From assembly GCA_903913215.1 (NCBI GenBank), contig CAIWKE010000021.1, forward strand, positions 1 to 64,000: DNA of 64,000 bases. The letters are read 5' to 3'. Origin of the DNA: an uncultured Holophagaceae bacterium. GTDB lineage: Bacteria; Acidobacteriota; Holophagae; Holophagales; Holophagaceae. The position numbers and the translations under genes were made by a program. The notes under the pieces are model-generated. The model was not told where the DNA came from, did not search any database, and saw only the letters and a program-made list of their open reading frames with translations. The first letter of the stretch is position 1, and each line of letters starts with the position of its first letter. Positions 1 to 7,446 of the stretch are shown piece by piece.

Positions 1-139
1 GGGTCTTGAATGTGTCCGCAAGGGTGATGATGGCCTTCAGCTCCTCCTCGGGGTGCTCCCAGGTGAGGAGGAAGTCCTTCTCGAAGAGGTCGGTGTTCAG
101 GGCCTGGAAGGCCCGCAGGTTGTCGGCGAGGCTCGTCAT
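1..139 (-). CDS. ygeW: YgeW-type carbamoyltransferase, N-terminal fragment (cut by window edge)
   Basis: Only the first 46 codons are inside the window; the gene continues beyond position 1. The ATG is at 139 and a GGAG stands 6-9 bases upstream. The fragment contains FEKDFLLTWEHPEEELK, which matches the start of the E. coli YgeW family (knotted aspartate/ornithine carbamoyltransferase-like fold). YgeW sits in the E. coli purine-catabolic region and is thought to handle a carbamoylated intermediate; its exact substrate is not settled. It lies 23 bases after the hydantoinase-type gene in the same direction, so it is probably the last or next gene of that operon. The carbamoyl phosphate it could release is the substrate of the carbamate kinase at 11804-12751. 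Confidence 0.8.
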   Translation of the reverse strand, partial: MTSLADNLRAFQALNTDLFEKDFLLTWEHPEEELKAIITLADTFKT

Positions 140-162
140 GGATGCTCCGTGGATGAGGGGGT

Positions 163-1527
163 TCAGATGAGGGAAAGAGATGCTGGTGAGGACTGGAGCA
201 GTCGGCCTGTGGGGGCCGCCGGATCGATGAGGTGTCCGTCCTGGGCCCGCAGTTCGCCGCGCAGCAGCACCTGCTTCATGGCCAGGGGGGACGTGAAACC
301 CGGGAAGGCCTCATAGGCATCCGCGGCGGTGGAGCGAAGAGGGCGGAGGGGGCCCTGGGGATCCAGAACCACCAGGTCGGCGTCCATGCCTGGCCGGATA
401 GCGCCTTTGCAGTCGCCAAGACCGGCCCGCTCCGCGGGATTCAGGGAGAGTTGGGTGGCCAGGCCCAGGGCGGCGCGATCGGGATCGTCTTCCCAGATCT
501 TCCAGGTGACGTGGGGCAGGGCGCCCAGGCCTGGCATGCCGTTGGGCACCTGGCGGAGGTCCTGGCCATCCCAGTGGTCCTTGTCCCGGCTGCAGAAGGG
601 GCAGTGGTCCGTGGCGATGATATCGGCGGCGCCAGCTCGCACCAGCTCCAGGAAGGGTGCGCGCTGGCCCCGCAGGGGCGGCGAGCAGAGCCAGCGGTGA
701 CCATCCTCGCGGGCCAACCAGGTCTCATCCAGGAAGAGGTACTGGGGGCAGGTCTCGAAGCTGAGGTCGCCTTTGGGGCGGTGGGCCACCAGGTGGCGCA
801 GGCCCTCCAGGGTGGAGACATGAACCACGTGGGCGGAGGCCTGATGCTGGAGGGCGAGGGCCACCACTTTCTGGATGGCCAGGATCTCTGCGGCCTCGGG
901 GCGCAGCAGGGTGTGGGTGAGGGGCTGGGACAGGTCCATTCCGCTGGCGTCAACGGCCTCGATGAGAGCATCGTCCTCGCAGTGCACCAGGAACTGCGTG
1001 CCCAGGGGACCGAAGCGTTGGAACAGCTCAGCGATGCGCTCGTAGCTGGCGAAGATGCCCGCGGACTTGTAAGTGGTGTAGAGCTTCAGGGTGCGGTAGC
1101 CGCCCGCCAGGAGCACCTGCAGGGTGGCCAGATCCTCAGGACTGAAAGTGGTGGGTGTGAGGTGCCAGAGCACGTCACTGTGGCTCTTGCCTTCGGCCTT
1201 GGCCCGGGCCCGGAGCAGGGCGGTCAGCAGGCTCTCGTCGGTGCCCTGCGTGACAAAGGTGCACAGCGTCGTGATGCCGTTCTCCAGGGCCACCCGGGTG
1301 CTGGACTCGTAGGTGTCCGCCAGGTAGTAGGGGCCGATCTCGTCATCCACGTGGGTGTGGAAGTCGATGAAGCCCGGCAGCACGTAGCAGCCGGCGGCAT
1401 CGATGACCCGGTCCGCCTCGCCACTCTGGGGGCCCAGGGCGGCGATGCGCGCTCCATCCACCAGAACATCGAGGTTCTGGAGGGTGCCGTCGAGGGCCAC
1501 GCGGCCGTTGCGGATGAGGGTCTTCAC
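163..1527 (-). CDS. hydA: Dihydropyrimidinase/hydantoinase-family amidohydrolase (HyuA/HydA type)
   Basis: A 454-residue cyclic amidohydrolase of the dihydropyrimidinase family. Ligands for a two-metal centre are all visible: HTH at 57-59, the lysine expected to be carboxylated at K148 (TLKLYTTYK), H182, H236 and D307 (ATDHC). Length and motif order are normal. Family members open cyclic amide rings such as dihydropyrimidines, hydantoins and related ureides. In E. coli the equivalent gene (ygeZ/hyuA) sits with ygeW, ygeX and ygeY in the urate/purine catabolic region. Here it overlaps the upstream PLP-enzyme gene by ATGA (1524-1527), implying translational coupling, and is followed by ygeW. 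Ring opening of a reduced purine or ureide is the likely role; the precise substrate cannot be read from sequence. Confidence 0.88.
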   Translation of the reverse strand: MKTLIRNGRVALDGTLQNLDVLVDGARIAALGPQSGEADRVIDAAGCYVLPGFIDFHTHVDDEIGPYYLADTYESSTRVALENGITTLCTFVTQGTDESLLTALLRARAKAEGKSHSDVLWHLTPTTFSPEDLATLQVLLAGGYRTLKLYTTYKSAGIFASYERIAELFQRFGPLGTQFLVHCEDDALIEAVDASGMDLSQPLTHTLLRPEAAEILAIQKVVALALQHQASAHVVHVSTLEGLRHLVAHRPKGDLSFETCPQYLFLDETWLAREDGHRWLCSPPLRGQRAPFLELVRAGAADIIATDHCPFCSRDKDHWDGQDLRQVPNGMPGLGALPHVTWKIWEDDPDRAALGLATQLSLNPAERAGLGDCKGAIRPGMDADLVVLDPQGPLRPLRSTAADAYEAFPGFTSPLAMKQVLLRGELRAQDGHLIDPAAPTGRLLQSSPASLSLI

Positions 1528-2738
1528 AGGGACAGGCTGGCCAGGTTGGGCGCGACGGCCGGGGGGATGCTAATGCGGGAGAGCGGGGCTTCCACGTCCT
1601 TGAGGCCATGGCCGGTGGCGAGGATCACCACGGGGCCCGCGCCGGGCAGGCGCTCGGCGCCAGCCTGGAGCTTGATGAGGCCCGCCAGGGCGGTGGCGCC
1701 TGCAGGCTCCGTGAAGATGCCCGTGCGATTGGCGAGGATGGCCTGGGCTTCCAGGATCTCGTCGTCGGTCACGGTGAGCGTGAGGCCGCGGCTCTCCTGG
1801 ATGGCGCGGCGGGCGCCATGGGCGTTGCTGGGGCAGGTGACGGAGATCGAGTCGGCGCGGGTGGTGGGGTTCGCGGCGTCCGAATACTGGCCCGTCTGCA
1901 CGTAGCGGTGGATGGAATCGGAGCTCTCCGCCTGGATGCCGATGAGGCGGGGCAGGTGGTCGATCAGGCCGGCCCGCTGCAGGTCCACGAAGGCCTTGTG
2001 GACGCCGCCCAGGATCACGCCATCCCCCACGGAGACGAGGATGGCCTCGGGCACCTGGAAGCCCAGCTGGGCCCAGATCTCCAACCCTGCCGTCTTCTTG
2101 CCCTCGATGGTGAGGGGGTGATAGGCGGTGTTGCGATTCAGCCCGCCGCGCTGGGCGGTGTAGTCGAGGGAGAGGGCGAAGGCGTCGTCATAGGTACCCT
2201 GGATGGGCACCACCGTGGCGCCGTAGAGGACCATCTGCACGAGCTTGGCCTTGGGGGCCTTCTCCGGCACGAAGATGAGGGCCTTGAGTCCCGCGGAGGC
2301 GCACACGGCCGCCAGGGCCGAGGCGGCATTCCCCGTGGAAGCGGCCACGATGAGATCCATGCCCAGGCGGCGCGCTTCGGCCACCACCAGGAAGGAGGCG
2401 CGGTCCTTGAGGCTGCCGCTGGGGTTGAGTCCGTCGTTCTTCACCCACAGGCTCGAGAGGCCCAGCTCCGCGCCCAGACGATCCACACGACCTAGGGGCG
2501 TGTTGCCCACCGGGAGGGGCGGGTGGAATTCCTTTTCCACAGGGCAGAACAGGTTCCAGTCCGGCTGGGCGCGGTCGAAGGCTCGACGGATGGCCTCGTA
2601 ATCAAAGACCACTTCCAGCACGCCCAGGAGGGGGATGCCGGGGTGGTAGCCCTTCCCGCACTCGGGGCAGAGGTAGCGCACCTCGTCCCTGGAGTAGGTC
2701 CGACCACAGTCCGTGCACCGATAGCTGAAGGGAGTCAT
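1524..2738 (-). CDS. Threonine synthase-like PLP enzyme with N-terminal zinc ribbon
   Basis: A fold-type II PLP enzyme of 404 residues. The start is set at the ATG at 2738, preceded by AAGGAAG; a TTG six codons upstream is less convincing because it lies within that ribosome-binding region. Residues 8-27 form a Cys4 zinc-ribbon (C8, C11, C24, C27). The PLP lysine is K111 in NPSGSLKDRAS. A glycine-rich phosphate loop (STGNAAS) follows. The fold resembles threonine synthase, but context is not amino-acid biosynthesis: the gene is ATGA-coupled to the hydantoinase-type gene and sits among ygeW, ygfK and ygeY homologues. In E. coli this slot holds ygeX, a fold-type II PLP 2,3-diaminopropionate ammonia-lyase. 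I infer an ammonia-lyase acting on an open-chain purine product, replacing YgeX. Plain threonine synthase remains possible. Confidence 0.75.
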   Translation of the reverse strand: MTPFSYRCTDCGRTYSRDEVRYLCPECGKGYHPGIPLLGVLEVVFDYEAIRRAFDRAQPDWNLFCPVEKEFHPPLPVGNTPLGRVDRLGAELGLSSLWVKNDGLNPSGSLKDRASFLVVAEARRLGMDLIVAASTGNAASALAAVCASAGLKALIFVPEKAPKAKLVQMVLYGATVVPIQGTYDDAFALSLDYTAQRGGLNRNTAYHPLTIEGKKTAGLEIWAQLGFQVPEAILVSVGDGVILGGVHKAFVDLQRAGLIDHLPRLIGIQAESSDSIHRYVQTGQYSDAANPTTRADSISVTCPSNAHGARRAIQESRGLTLTVTDDEILEAQAILANRTGIFTEPAGATALAGLIKLQAGAERLPGAGPVVILATGHGLKDVEAPLSRISIPPAVAPNLASLSL

Positions 2739-2756
2739 AAAGCTTCCTTGGAACAA

Positions 2757-2793
2757 GAAGAAACCCGCGCGGAAGTCGCCCCCCGCGCGGGTT
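2757..2793 (-). terminator. Hairpin terminator after the Tsx-like gene
   Basis: The arms 2762-2772 and 2783-2793 are a perfect 11-bp inverted repeat (AACCCGCGCGG and its complement) with a 10-base loop. On the minus strand it is followed by TTTCTTCTTGTT. It lies just after the tsx-like stop and 20-50 bases before the PLP-enzyme start, so it should terminate or attenuate transcription between them. The T tract is interrupted, so partial read-through is likely. Confidence 0.7.
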
Positions 2794-2804
2794 GGTACTG
2801 CGGT

Positions 2805-3719
2805 CTAGAAGTGGTATTCGAGCGCCAGCATGAAGCAGCTGACCTGGGGATTCACGGAAGTGAAGACGCCCGTGGAGGCGGTAGCGGCATTGGCGGCAGC
2901 CACGGTCTTGTAGGTGGGATCGCCGAACTTGTTGTCCCAGTACTCGAAGCCGGGGCCGATCTGCCAGGTGCCCTTCTTCGCGCCGAAGACGGGGCTCGCA
3001 TCAAACATCCAGTAGATGTCGACGAGGGTCTCGGGCTTGGTCTTGACGTTGCCGCCATCCTTGCCCTTGGCGCCGGTGTAGGTGCCGAAGCCCTTCACCT
3101 TGGTGTTTACTTCGCCCAGCTTCACATCGATGCCCCAGGCAGCGGCGACCTGGTAGGTGGGATCAAAGGAGACATTGATGTTCTCGCCCTTGTAGGTGGC
3201 GAAGGCGTTGTGGTTCTTTTCGTTGTAGTAGAGGACGCCCAGTGTGAAGAAGCCGGGGACCTGGAAGGCCACCGTGGGGCCAGCCATGACCTTGAACACG
3301 GAAGGAGCGAAGGTGGTGTTCTTGGCGTTGTAGTCCATGCCGGCGGTGAATTCCACGTCGCGCACGATGCCGCCCGACATCTTGGTGCCGAAGAGCTTGC
3401 TCAGGCTGAGGTTGGTGCGGTAGGCCACATAGACTTCCTGGGCGCCGTTGGAACCTTCACCAGCGAACTTGCCAGCGGTGTTCGCAGGATCCTTCGAATC
3501 GGACTTCAGCATGTCCACGTTGAAGAAGTTCGTGCCCATGGAGTAGCCAGACACGTGGCTCAGGGAGTAGATGTCCTTCTTAATGGCGTCCTGGATGCCG
3601 GTTTCCTGGAACTTTGTGCCAGTGCGGTAGCCGAGGAACGTGTCGCTCCAGTCAGCGGCGCTGACGGGGACGGCGGCCAGGGCGGCGAGGCCCAGGGCGA
3701 GGAGGGAAAGTTTCTTCAT
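2805..3719 (-). CDS. Tsx/OmpK-like nucleoside-specific outer-membrane channel
   Basis: A 304-residue outer-membrane beta-barrel. The start at 3719 has AAGGAG upstream and begins a classic signal peptide (MKKLSLLALG...VSA, cleavage before ADWSD). The mature N-terminus DWSDTFLGYRTG, then LSHVSGYSMGTNFFNVDMLKSDSKDP and GAQEVYVAYR, are hallmarks of the Tsx/OmpK nucleoside channel family. The protein ends in phenylalanine, as expected for BAM recognition. In this setting it would let nucleosides or bases across the outer membrane, feeding the BMP-type ABC transporter at 28561-33269. It is monocistronic or semi-independent: its own AT-rich upstream region lies at 3720-4075 and a terminator follows at 2757-2793. 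Confidence 0.85.
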   Translation of the reverse strand: MKKLSLLALGLAALAAVPVSAADWSDTFLGYRTGTKFQETGIQDAIKKDIYSLSHVSGYSMGTNFFNVDMLKSDSKDPANTAGKFAGEGSNGAQEVYVAYRTNLSLSKLFGTKMSGGIVRDVEFTAGMDYNAKNTTFAPSVFKVMAGPTVAFQVPGFFTLGVLYYNEKNHNAFATYKGENINVSFDPTYQVAAAWGIDVKLGEVNTKVKGFGTYTGAKGKDGGNVKTKPETLVDIYWMFDASPVFGAKKGTWQIGPGFEYWDNKFGDPTYKTVAAANAATASTGVFTSVNPQVSCFMLALEYHF

Positions 3720-4075
3720 GCGGGTGCTCCTTAAACGAGGTAGGCAGGAATCCTGCGCCTCAGGTGGGGGGGGAGGGGGAGTTGGTGCAAGGTGCTGTGG
3801 TACAGGGAAAAACTCGAACTCAGAAGGAGAAGGGCAGGCCCAGGGCCAGGGGGTTCGGCGCCCTGGTTTCAAGGGGTCTTCGGAGGCCACAGGCGTCATG
3901 CCATCGCAGACCCTCGGAACCCTGGTCCGGCCGCGAATGGAACTGCGTGTAACCTACCGTCATACAATGCCTTACATGTTTGAGGACATCGGTTGACCGA
4001 AGAGCGATTGTTTCACCTTCAGGTTAGAATAGAAAACCCATAGGTCAATAAAAAAAGAGTCATCATTGAAAAAAT
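3720..4075 (-). promoter_or_regulatory. Long upstream region of the Tsx-like gene with candidate promoter
   Basis: A 356-base gap between ygfK and the tsx-like gene with no convincing gene. The half near ygfK (about 3950-4075) is AT-rich. On the minus strand TTGACC (4043-4048) and TAACCT (4021-4026) are 16 bases apart and could be a sigma-70-type promoter; the -10 is weak. A short inverted repeat TCGGT-TG-ACCGA lies at 3989-4000 just downstream and could be an operator. The remaining leader (3720-3950) shows nothing recognisable; a riboswitch match was not found by eye. Confidence 0.4.
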
Positions 4076-7000
4076 TTATACGCCCCCCTGGGCATGGGTG
4101 GGCAGGACGCTTTCAGCGTTCAGCAGGGCGATGAGGGTGCCGCACGGGGCCAAGTCCACGGCGCAGCCCTCGGGCAAGACGGCGAGGCCCTGGAAGCCCC
4201 TGAGGGACCAGGTGCCGACCTGCAATTGGGCTTCCACCTGCTCGCTGCGGTACTGGGCCATGTCGCCTCGGAGTTCCAGTCTGTGGGCCTTGCCGCCGAG
4301 GCGGGCCTCAATGCTGAGGCCATCAGCTTTGTGGAGGAACCGGAACACGTCCCCCTTCGCCTCCTGGAAGCCCTCCTCGTCGATCCAGAAGCGGGGCTTG
4401 TCCTTGTAGGGGGCACCGGCGGCGGGGCAGAAGCTATCGCAGTTGCCGCACTCGTTGCAGAAGTCACCGATGTTGAGGGTCTGGACCCGCTGCTTCACGG
4501 CGAAGGGCGCGCTGCCCTCGGCCACCAGGCGGCCCTGGCGCTGCACCAGGCGGGGCAGGTCCAGGCTGAAAGGCTCCAACTCGTAGGCCAGGTTGGCGCG
4601 ATTGGGGCAAACCGTGACGCAGAGGCTGCAGAGATCGTCGCAGTCCAGGCAACGGGCGGCCTCGATGGCGGCGGACTCGGCTGTGAAGGGCTTGATCACC
4701 TCGTCGAACCCGTGGCGCTGCGTGAGGGGCAGCACAGGCACCTTCTGGGCCCCCTGCAGACGGCCTTTCTTCTCCATGAGAGCAGCATCGGCCTGGCTCT
4801 TCACGAGCAGGGGTTCCGGCTTCACGTCCACGCCATGGCGCCGGGCGATGCCCTCGGCCACGGCTCGGCCATCGGCGATGGCCATGATGACGGAGGAGGC
4901 TCCGTGCACCACGTCGCCCCCGGCAAAGAGACCCGGTACGGAGGTCTCCCGGCTCTTGGGATCAATCACCAGGTAGCCATTGTGGTTGCGCTTGATCTCC
5001 AGGCCTCCAAGGAAGTCCAGTACGGCCTCCTGGCTGATGGCCGAGATGATGGTGTCTGCGGGCACCACTTCCTCGGCACCCTCCATGGGCACGGGGCGGG
5101 GCCGCCCCGAGGCGTCCCGCTCGCCCAGGCGCATGCGGGTGCAGGAGAGGCCGACGACCTTGCCGTTCTCGGCCACCACGGAAGCCGGAGCCAGCAGGTC
5201 CCTGATCTGGATGCCTTCTTCGATGCAGTCGTGGACTTCAGCCGGGTCGGCGGGCATCTGGGCCCGGGTGCGGCGATACACGATGGTCACCTCGCCGCCC
5301 GGCACCAGCCGGATGGCGGAGCGGACGGCGTCCATGGCGGAGTTGCCCGCGCCGATGACGAGGATACGCTTGCCCAGGTCCATGGGCGTGCCCGCGCGGA
5401 CCTTGTCCAGGAAGTCCAGGGCGTCCATGACGCCGGGCGTATCTTCACCCGGAATACCCAGGCGCTTGCCCTTCTGTGCGCCCACGGCCAGGAACACGCT
5501 GGGGTAGTCACGGCGCAGACTCTCCAGGCTGAAGTCGCGGCCCAGGACCTTGCCCAGGTGGATGGGGACACCCAGTTGCTTGAGGCGGATCAGATCCCCC
5601 TCCAGAGTCGCGTTGGGCAGGCGGTAGGCGGGGATGAGGCCGCCCACCATGCCACCCAGCTCGTGCTTGGCTTCGAAGACCTCTGGATCGAATCCCGCCT
5701 TGGCCAGGAAGTAGGCCGCAGAAAGACCCGCAGGGCCGGCGCCCACAATGGCCACCTTGACGCCCACGGACTTGCCGCGCACTTCGGTGGGACGCGGGCC
5801 CGCTGCTTCGAACGCGAAGCGCTTGATCTCCCGGATGGCCAGGGGCGCGTCGTAGAAGTTGCGCACGCACTTCTCGGTGCATGGGTGGTCGCAGACGCTG
5901 CCTGTGATGCCGGGCTGGGGGTTGGTGCGGAGAATGACCTCCATGGCCTCGGCGGGCTTGCCATGGGCCACCAACCACAGGTAGTCGGGGATGTTCTGGT
6001 TGGTGGGGCAGCCGTCCACGCAAGGGGCCTCGATGCAGTCGAAGCTGCCCAGAGGGCGATGGCCTTTGAACTCCAAGGGGCGGGTGCGGCGCACATAGGT
6101 GTCGTCACCCATGGCCTTCACGCCGTGGCAGGCCAGGTTGAAGCGGGCACCGCGGCCGCCGGAGCGGGCCTCGATGAAGCCGTCCAGGTTGGTGGCGCCC
6201 ACCTCGGCCATGGCGGCCTCGAGGTTGACCAGGTACTGCTGGAGTCGGGCGTAGCCGCCGGGTTTGAGCAGGTCCGTGCAGACCGTGATGGGACCCAGGC
6301 CGTCGGCCACTAGGTCCGCGAAGTTGCGGGCATCGGCGCCGCCGCAGAAGCTGATGGACACCTTCCCGTCCAGCTCCTCCACGACCTGCTGGGCCAGGGT
6401 GAGGGTGATGGGATGCAAGGCCCGGCCCGACATGTACATCATCTTCTCGGCGCTGGGGAAGATGGGGCGGTGGTTCACAACTTCGAGGGTGTTCGAGAGC
6501 TTGAGTCCGAAGCCGTTCTCGCGGCCCTCAGCCAGCTGGGCCAGGCGCTTGACCATGGCGATGGCGTCGTCCCACTTGGGATCGTGGCCGAAGGCCTCGT
6601 CGGGTACCGTGATGTCGAACCCCAGGGTCTCGTTGAGGATGCTGCGCAGGCGCTGGGGCCCCAGCAGGGTGGGGTTCAGCTTCACCCAGGTGTGGACCTT
6701 CAGCTCCGTGAGCAGGAAGGAGGCGATGCGCTCGATCTCGGCAGGGGGGCAGCCGTGCATGGTGGAGAGGGTGATCTGGTTGGAAAGCTCCGTGGGGATG
6801 GCGATGTCCCGCACGCCGGGGTAGATCTTCGCCACGGTGTCGATGGCGGCCTGGAGAGCCGCGCCGCCGTTCCGCATGTCGGCGATGAACTTCTGCACAC
6901 GGGGGTGCTGGATGCCCTCCAGGTTGTAGCCCACGCTCATGCTGAAGTGGGTGCCCGGATTCTTCAGGCCCAGCTTGTGCGCCAGGGCATGGATCAGAAC

Positions 7001-7378
7001 CCAGCCATTCAGGTATTCGGTGAAGGATTCTTCGAGCTTCAGCTCCTGGGACCACTCACAGTTGTAGGTTTCGTCCGCAGCGTCGATGCAGGGACGGCTC
7101 ACGGCGATCTCGTCGAGGATCTGAACGGTTTTCAGCTCGATGAAGCGGGCTCCACAGAGCCAGCTGGCCACGATGTTCTGGGCCAGCTGGGTGTGGGGTC
7201 CTGCGGCCACGCCCAGGGGGGCGGCCACGGTATGGCCGAACATCTCCCGGGCGAGGCTGGGACTGGGAATCTGGAAGTTCTGTTTCGGGATCCCCATGAC
7301 GGAATCCCTGGTCTCCAGCTCATGGAAGATCCAGCTGGTGAGCAGCTCGAGAGAGGCAGAGCGAAAAGCTTTTTCCAT
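4076..7378 (-). CDS. ygfK: YgfK, multi-domain FeS/flavin oxidoreductase of the purine/selenium hydroxylase cluster
   Basis: An 1100-residue protein homologous along its length to E. coli YgfK (often named putative selenate reductase subunit). Domains: dihydroorotate dehydrogenase-like barrel at about 40-400 (AAGPHTQLAQNIV, LSTMHGCPP, KLNPTLLG); a glutamate-synthase-type FeS region with C448, C453, C457 and C496, C500, C504; FAD-binding GAGPAG at 546-551; NAD(P)-binding GAGNSA at 676-681; and two C-terminal ferredoxin-like Cys clusters (C910, C913, C917, C920, C924 and C974, C977, C980, C984). It is built to move electrons from a nicotinamide nucleotide to a substrate through FeS and flavin. 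In E. coli and gut anaerobes it is tied to anaerobic urate/purine breakdown; reduction of a purine ring is a reasonable inference. The start aligns with the E. coli N-terminus. Confidence 0.9.
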   Translation of the reverse strand: MEKAFRSASLELLTSWIFHELETRDSVMGIPKQNFQIPSPSLAREMFGHTVAAPLGVAAGPHTQLAQNIVASWLCGARFIELKTVQILDEIAVSRPCIDAADETYNCEWSQELKLEESFTEYLNGWVLIHALAHKLGLKNPGTHFSMSVGYNLEGIQHPRVQKFIADMRNGGAALQAAIDTVAKIYPGVRDIAIPTELSNQITLSTMHGCPPAEIERIASFLLTELKVHTWVKLNPTLLGPQRLRSILNETLGFDITVPDEAFGHDPKWDDAIAMVKRLAQLAEGRENGFGLKLSNTLEVVNHRPIFPSAEKMMYMSGRALHPITLTLAQQVVEELDGKVSISFCGGADARNFADLVADGLGPITVCTDLLKPGGYARLQQYLVNLEAAMAEVGATNLDGFIEARSGGRGARFNLACHGVKAMGDDTYVRRTRPLEFKGHRPLGSFDCIEAPCVDGCPTNQNIPDYLWLVAHGKPAEAMEVILRTNPQPGITGSVCDHPCTEKCVRNFYDAPLAIREIKRFAFEAAGPRPTEVRGKSVGVKVAIVGAGPAGLSAAYFLAKAGFDPEVFEAKHELGGMVGGLIPAYRLPNATLEGDLIRLKQLGVPIHLGKVLGRDFSLESLRRDYPSVFLAVGAQKGKRLGIPGEDTPGVMDALDFLDKVRAGTPMDLGKRILVIGAGNSAMDAVRSAIRLVPGGEVTIVYRRTRAQMPADPAEVHDCIEEGIQIRDLLAPASVVAENGKVVGLSCTRMRLGERDASGRPRPVPMEGAEEVVPADTIISAISQEAVLDFLGGLEIKRNHNGYLVIDPKSRETSVPGLFAGGDVVHGASSVIMAIADGRAVAEGIARRHGVDVKPEPLLVKSQADAALMEKKGRLQGAQKVPVLPLTQRHGFDEVIKPFTAESAAIEAARCLDCDDLCSLCVTVCPNRANLAYELEPFSLDLPRLVQRQGRLVAEGSAPFAVKQRVQTLNIGDFCNECGNCDSFCPAAGAPYKDKPRFWIDEEGFQEAKGDVFRFLHKADGLSIEARLGGKAHRLELRGDMAQYRSEQVEAQLQVGTWSLRGFQGLAVLPEGCAVDLAPCGTLIALLNAESVLPTHAQGGV

Positions 7379-7446
7379 GGCGCGGTCATTCCCAGGTGTT
7401 CAGGTGCAGGGGGTGCCCGCCGGCTGGAGGCCGGCCTGGCGTACGA

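Noticed and set aside
1524-2738. Calling this gene simply threonine synthase (thrC)
   Set aside because: The fold and motifs fit, but tight coupling to hydA and ygeW argues for a catabolic role; function left open.
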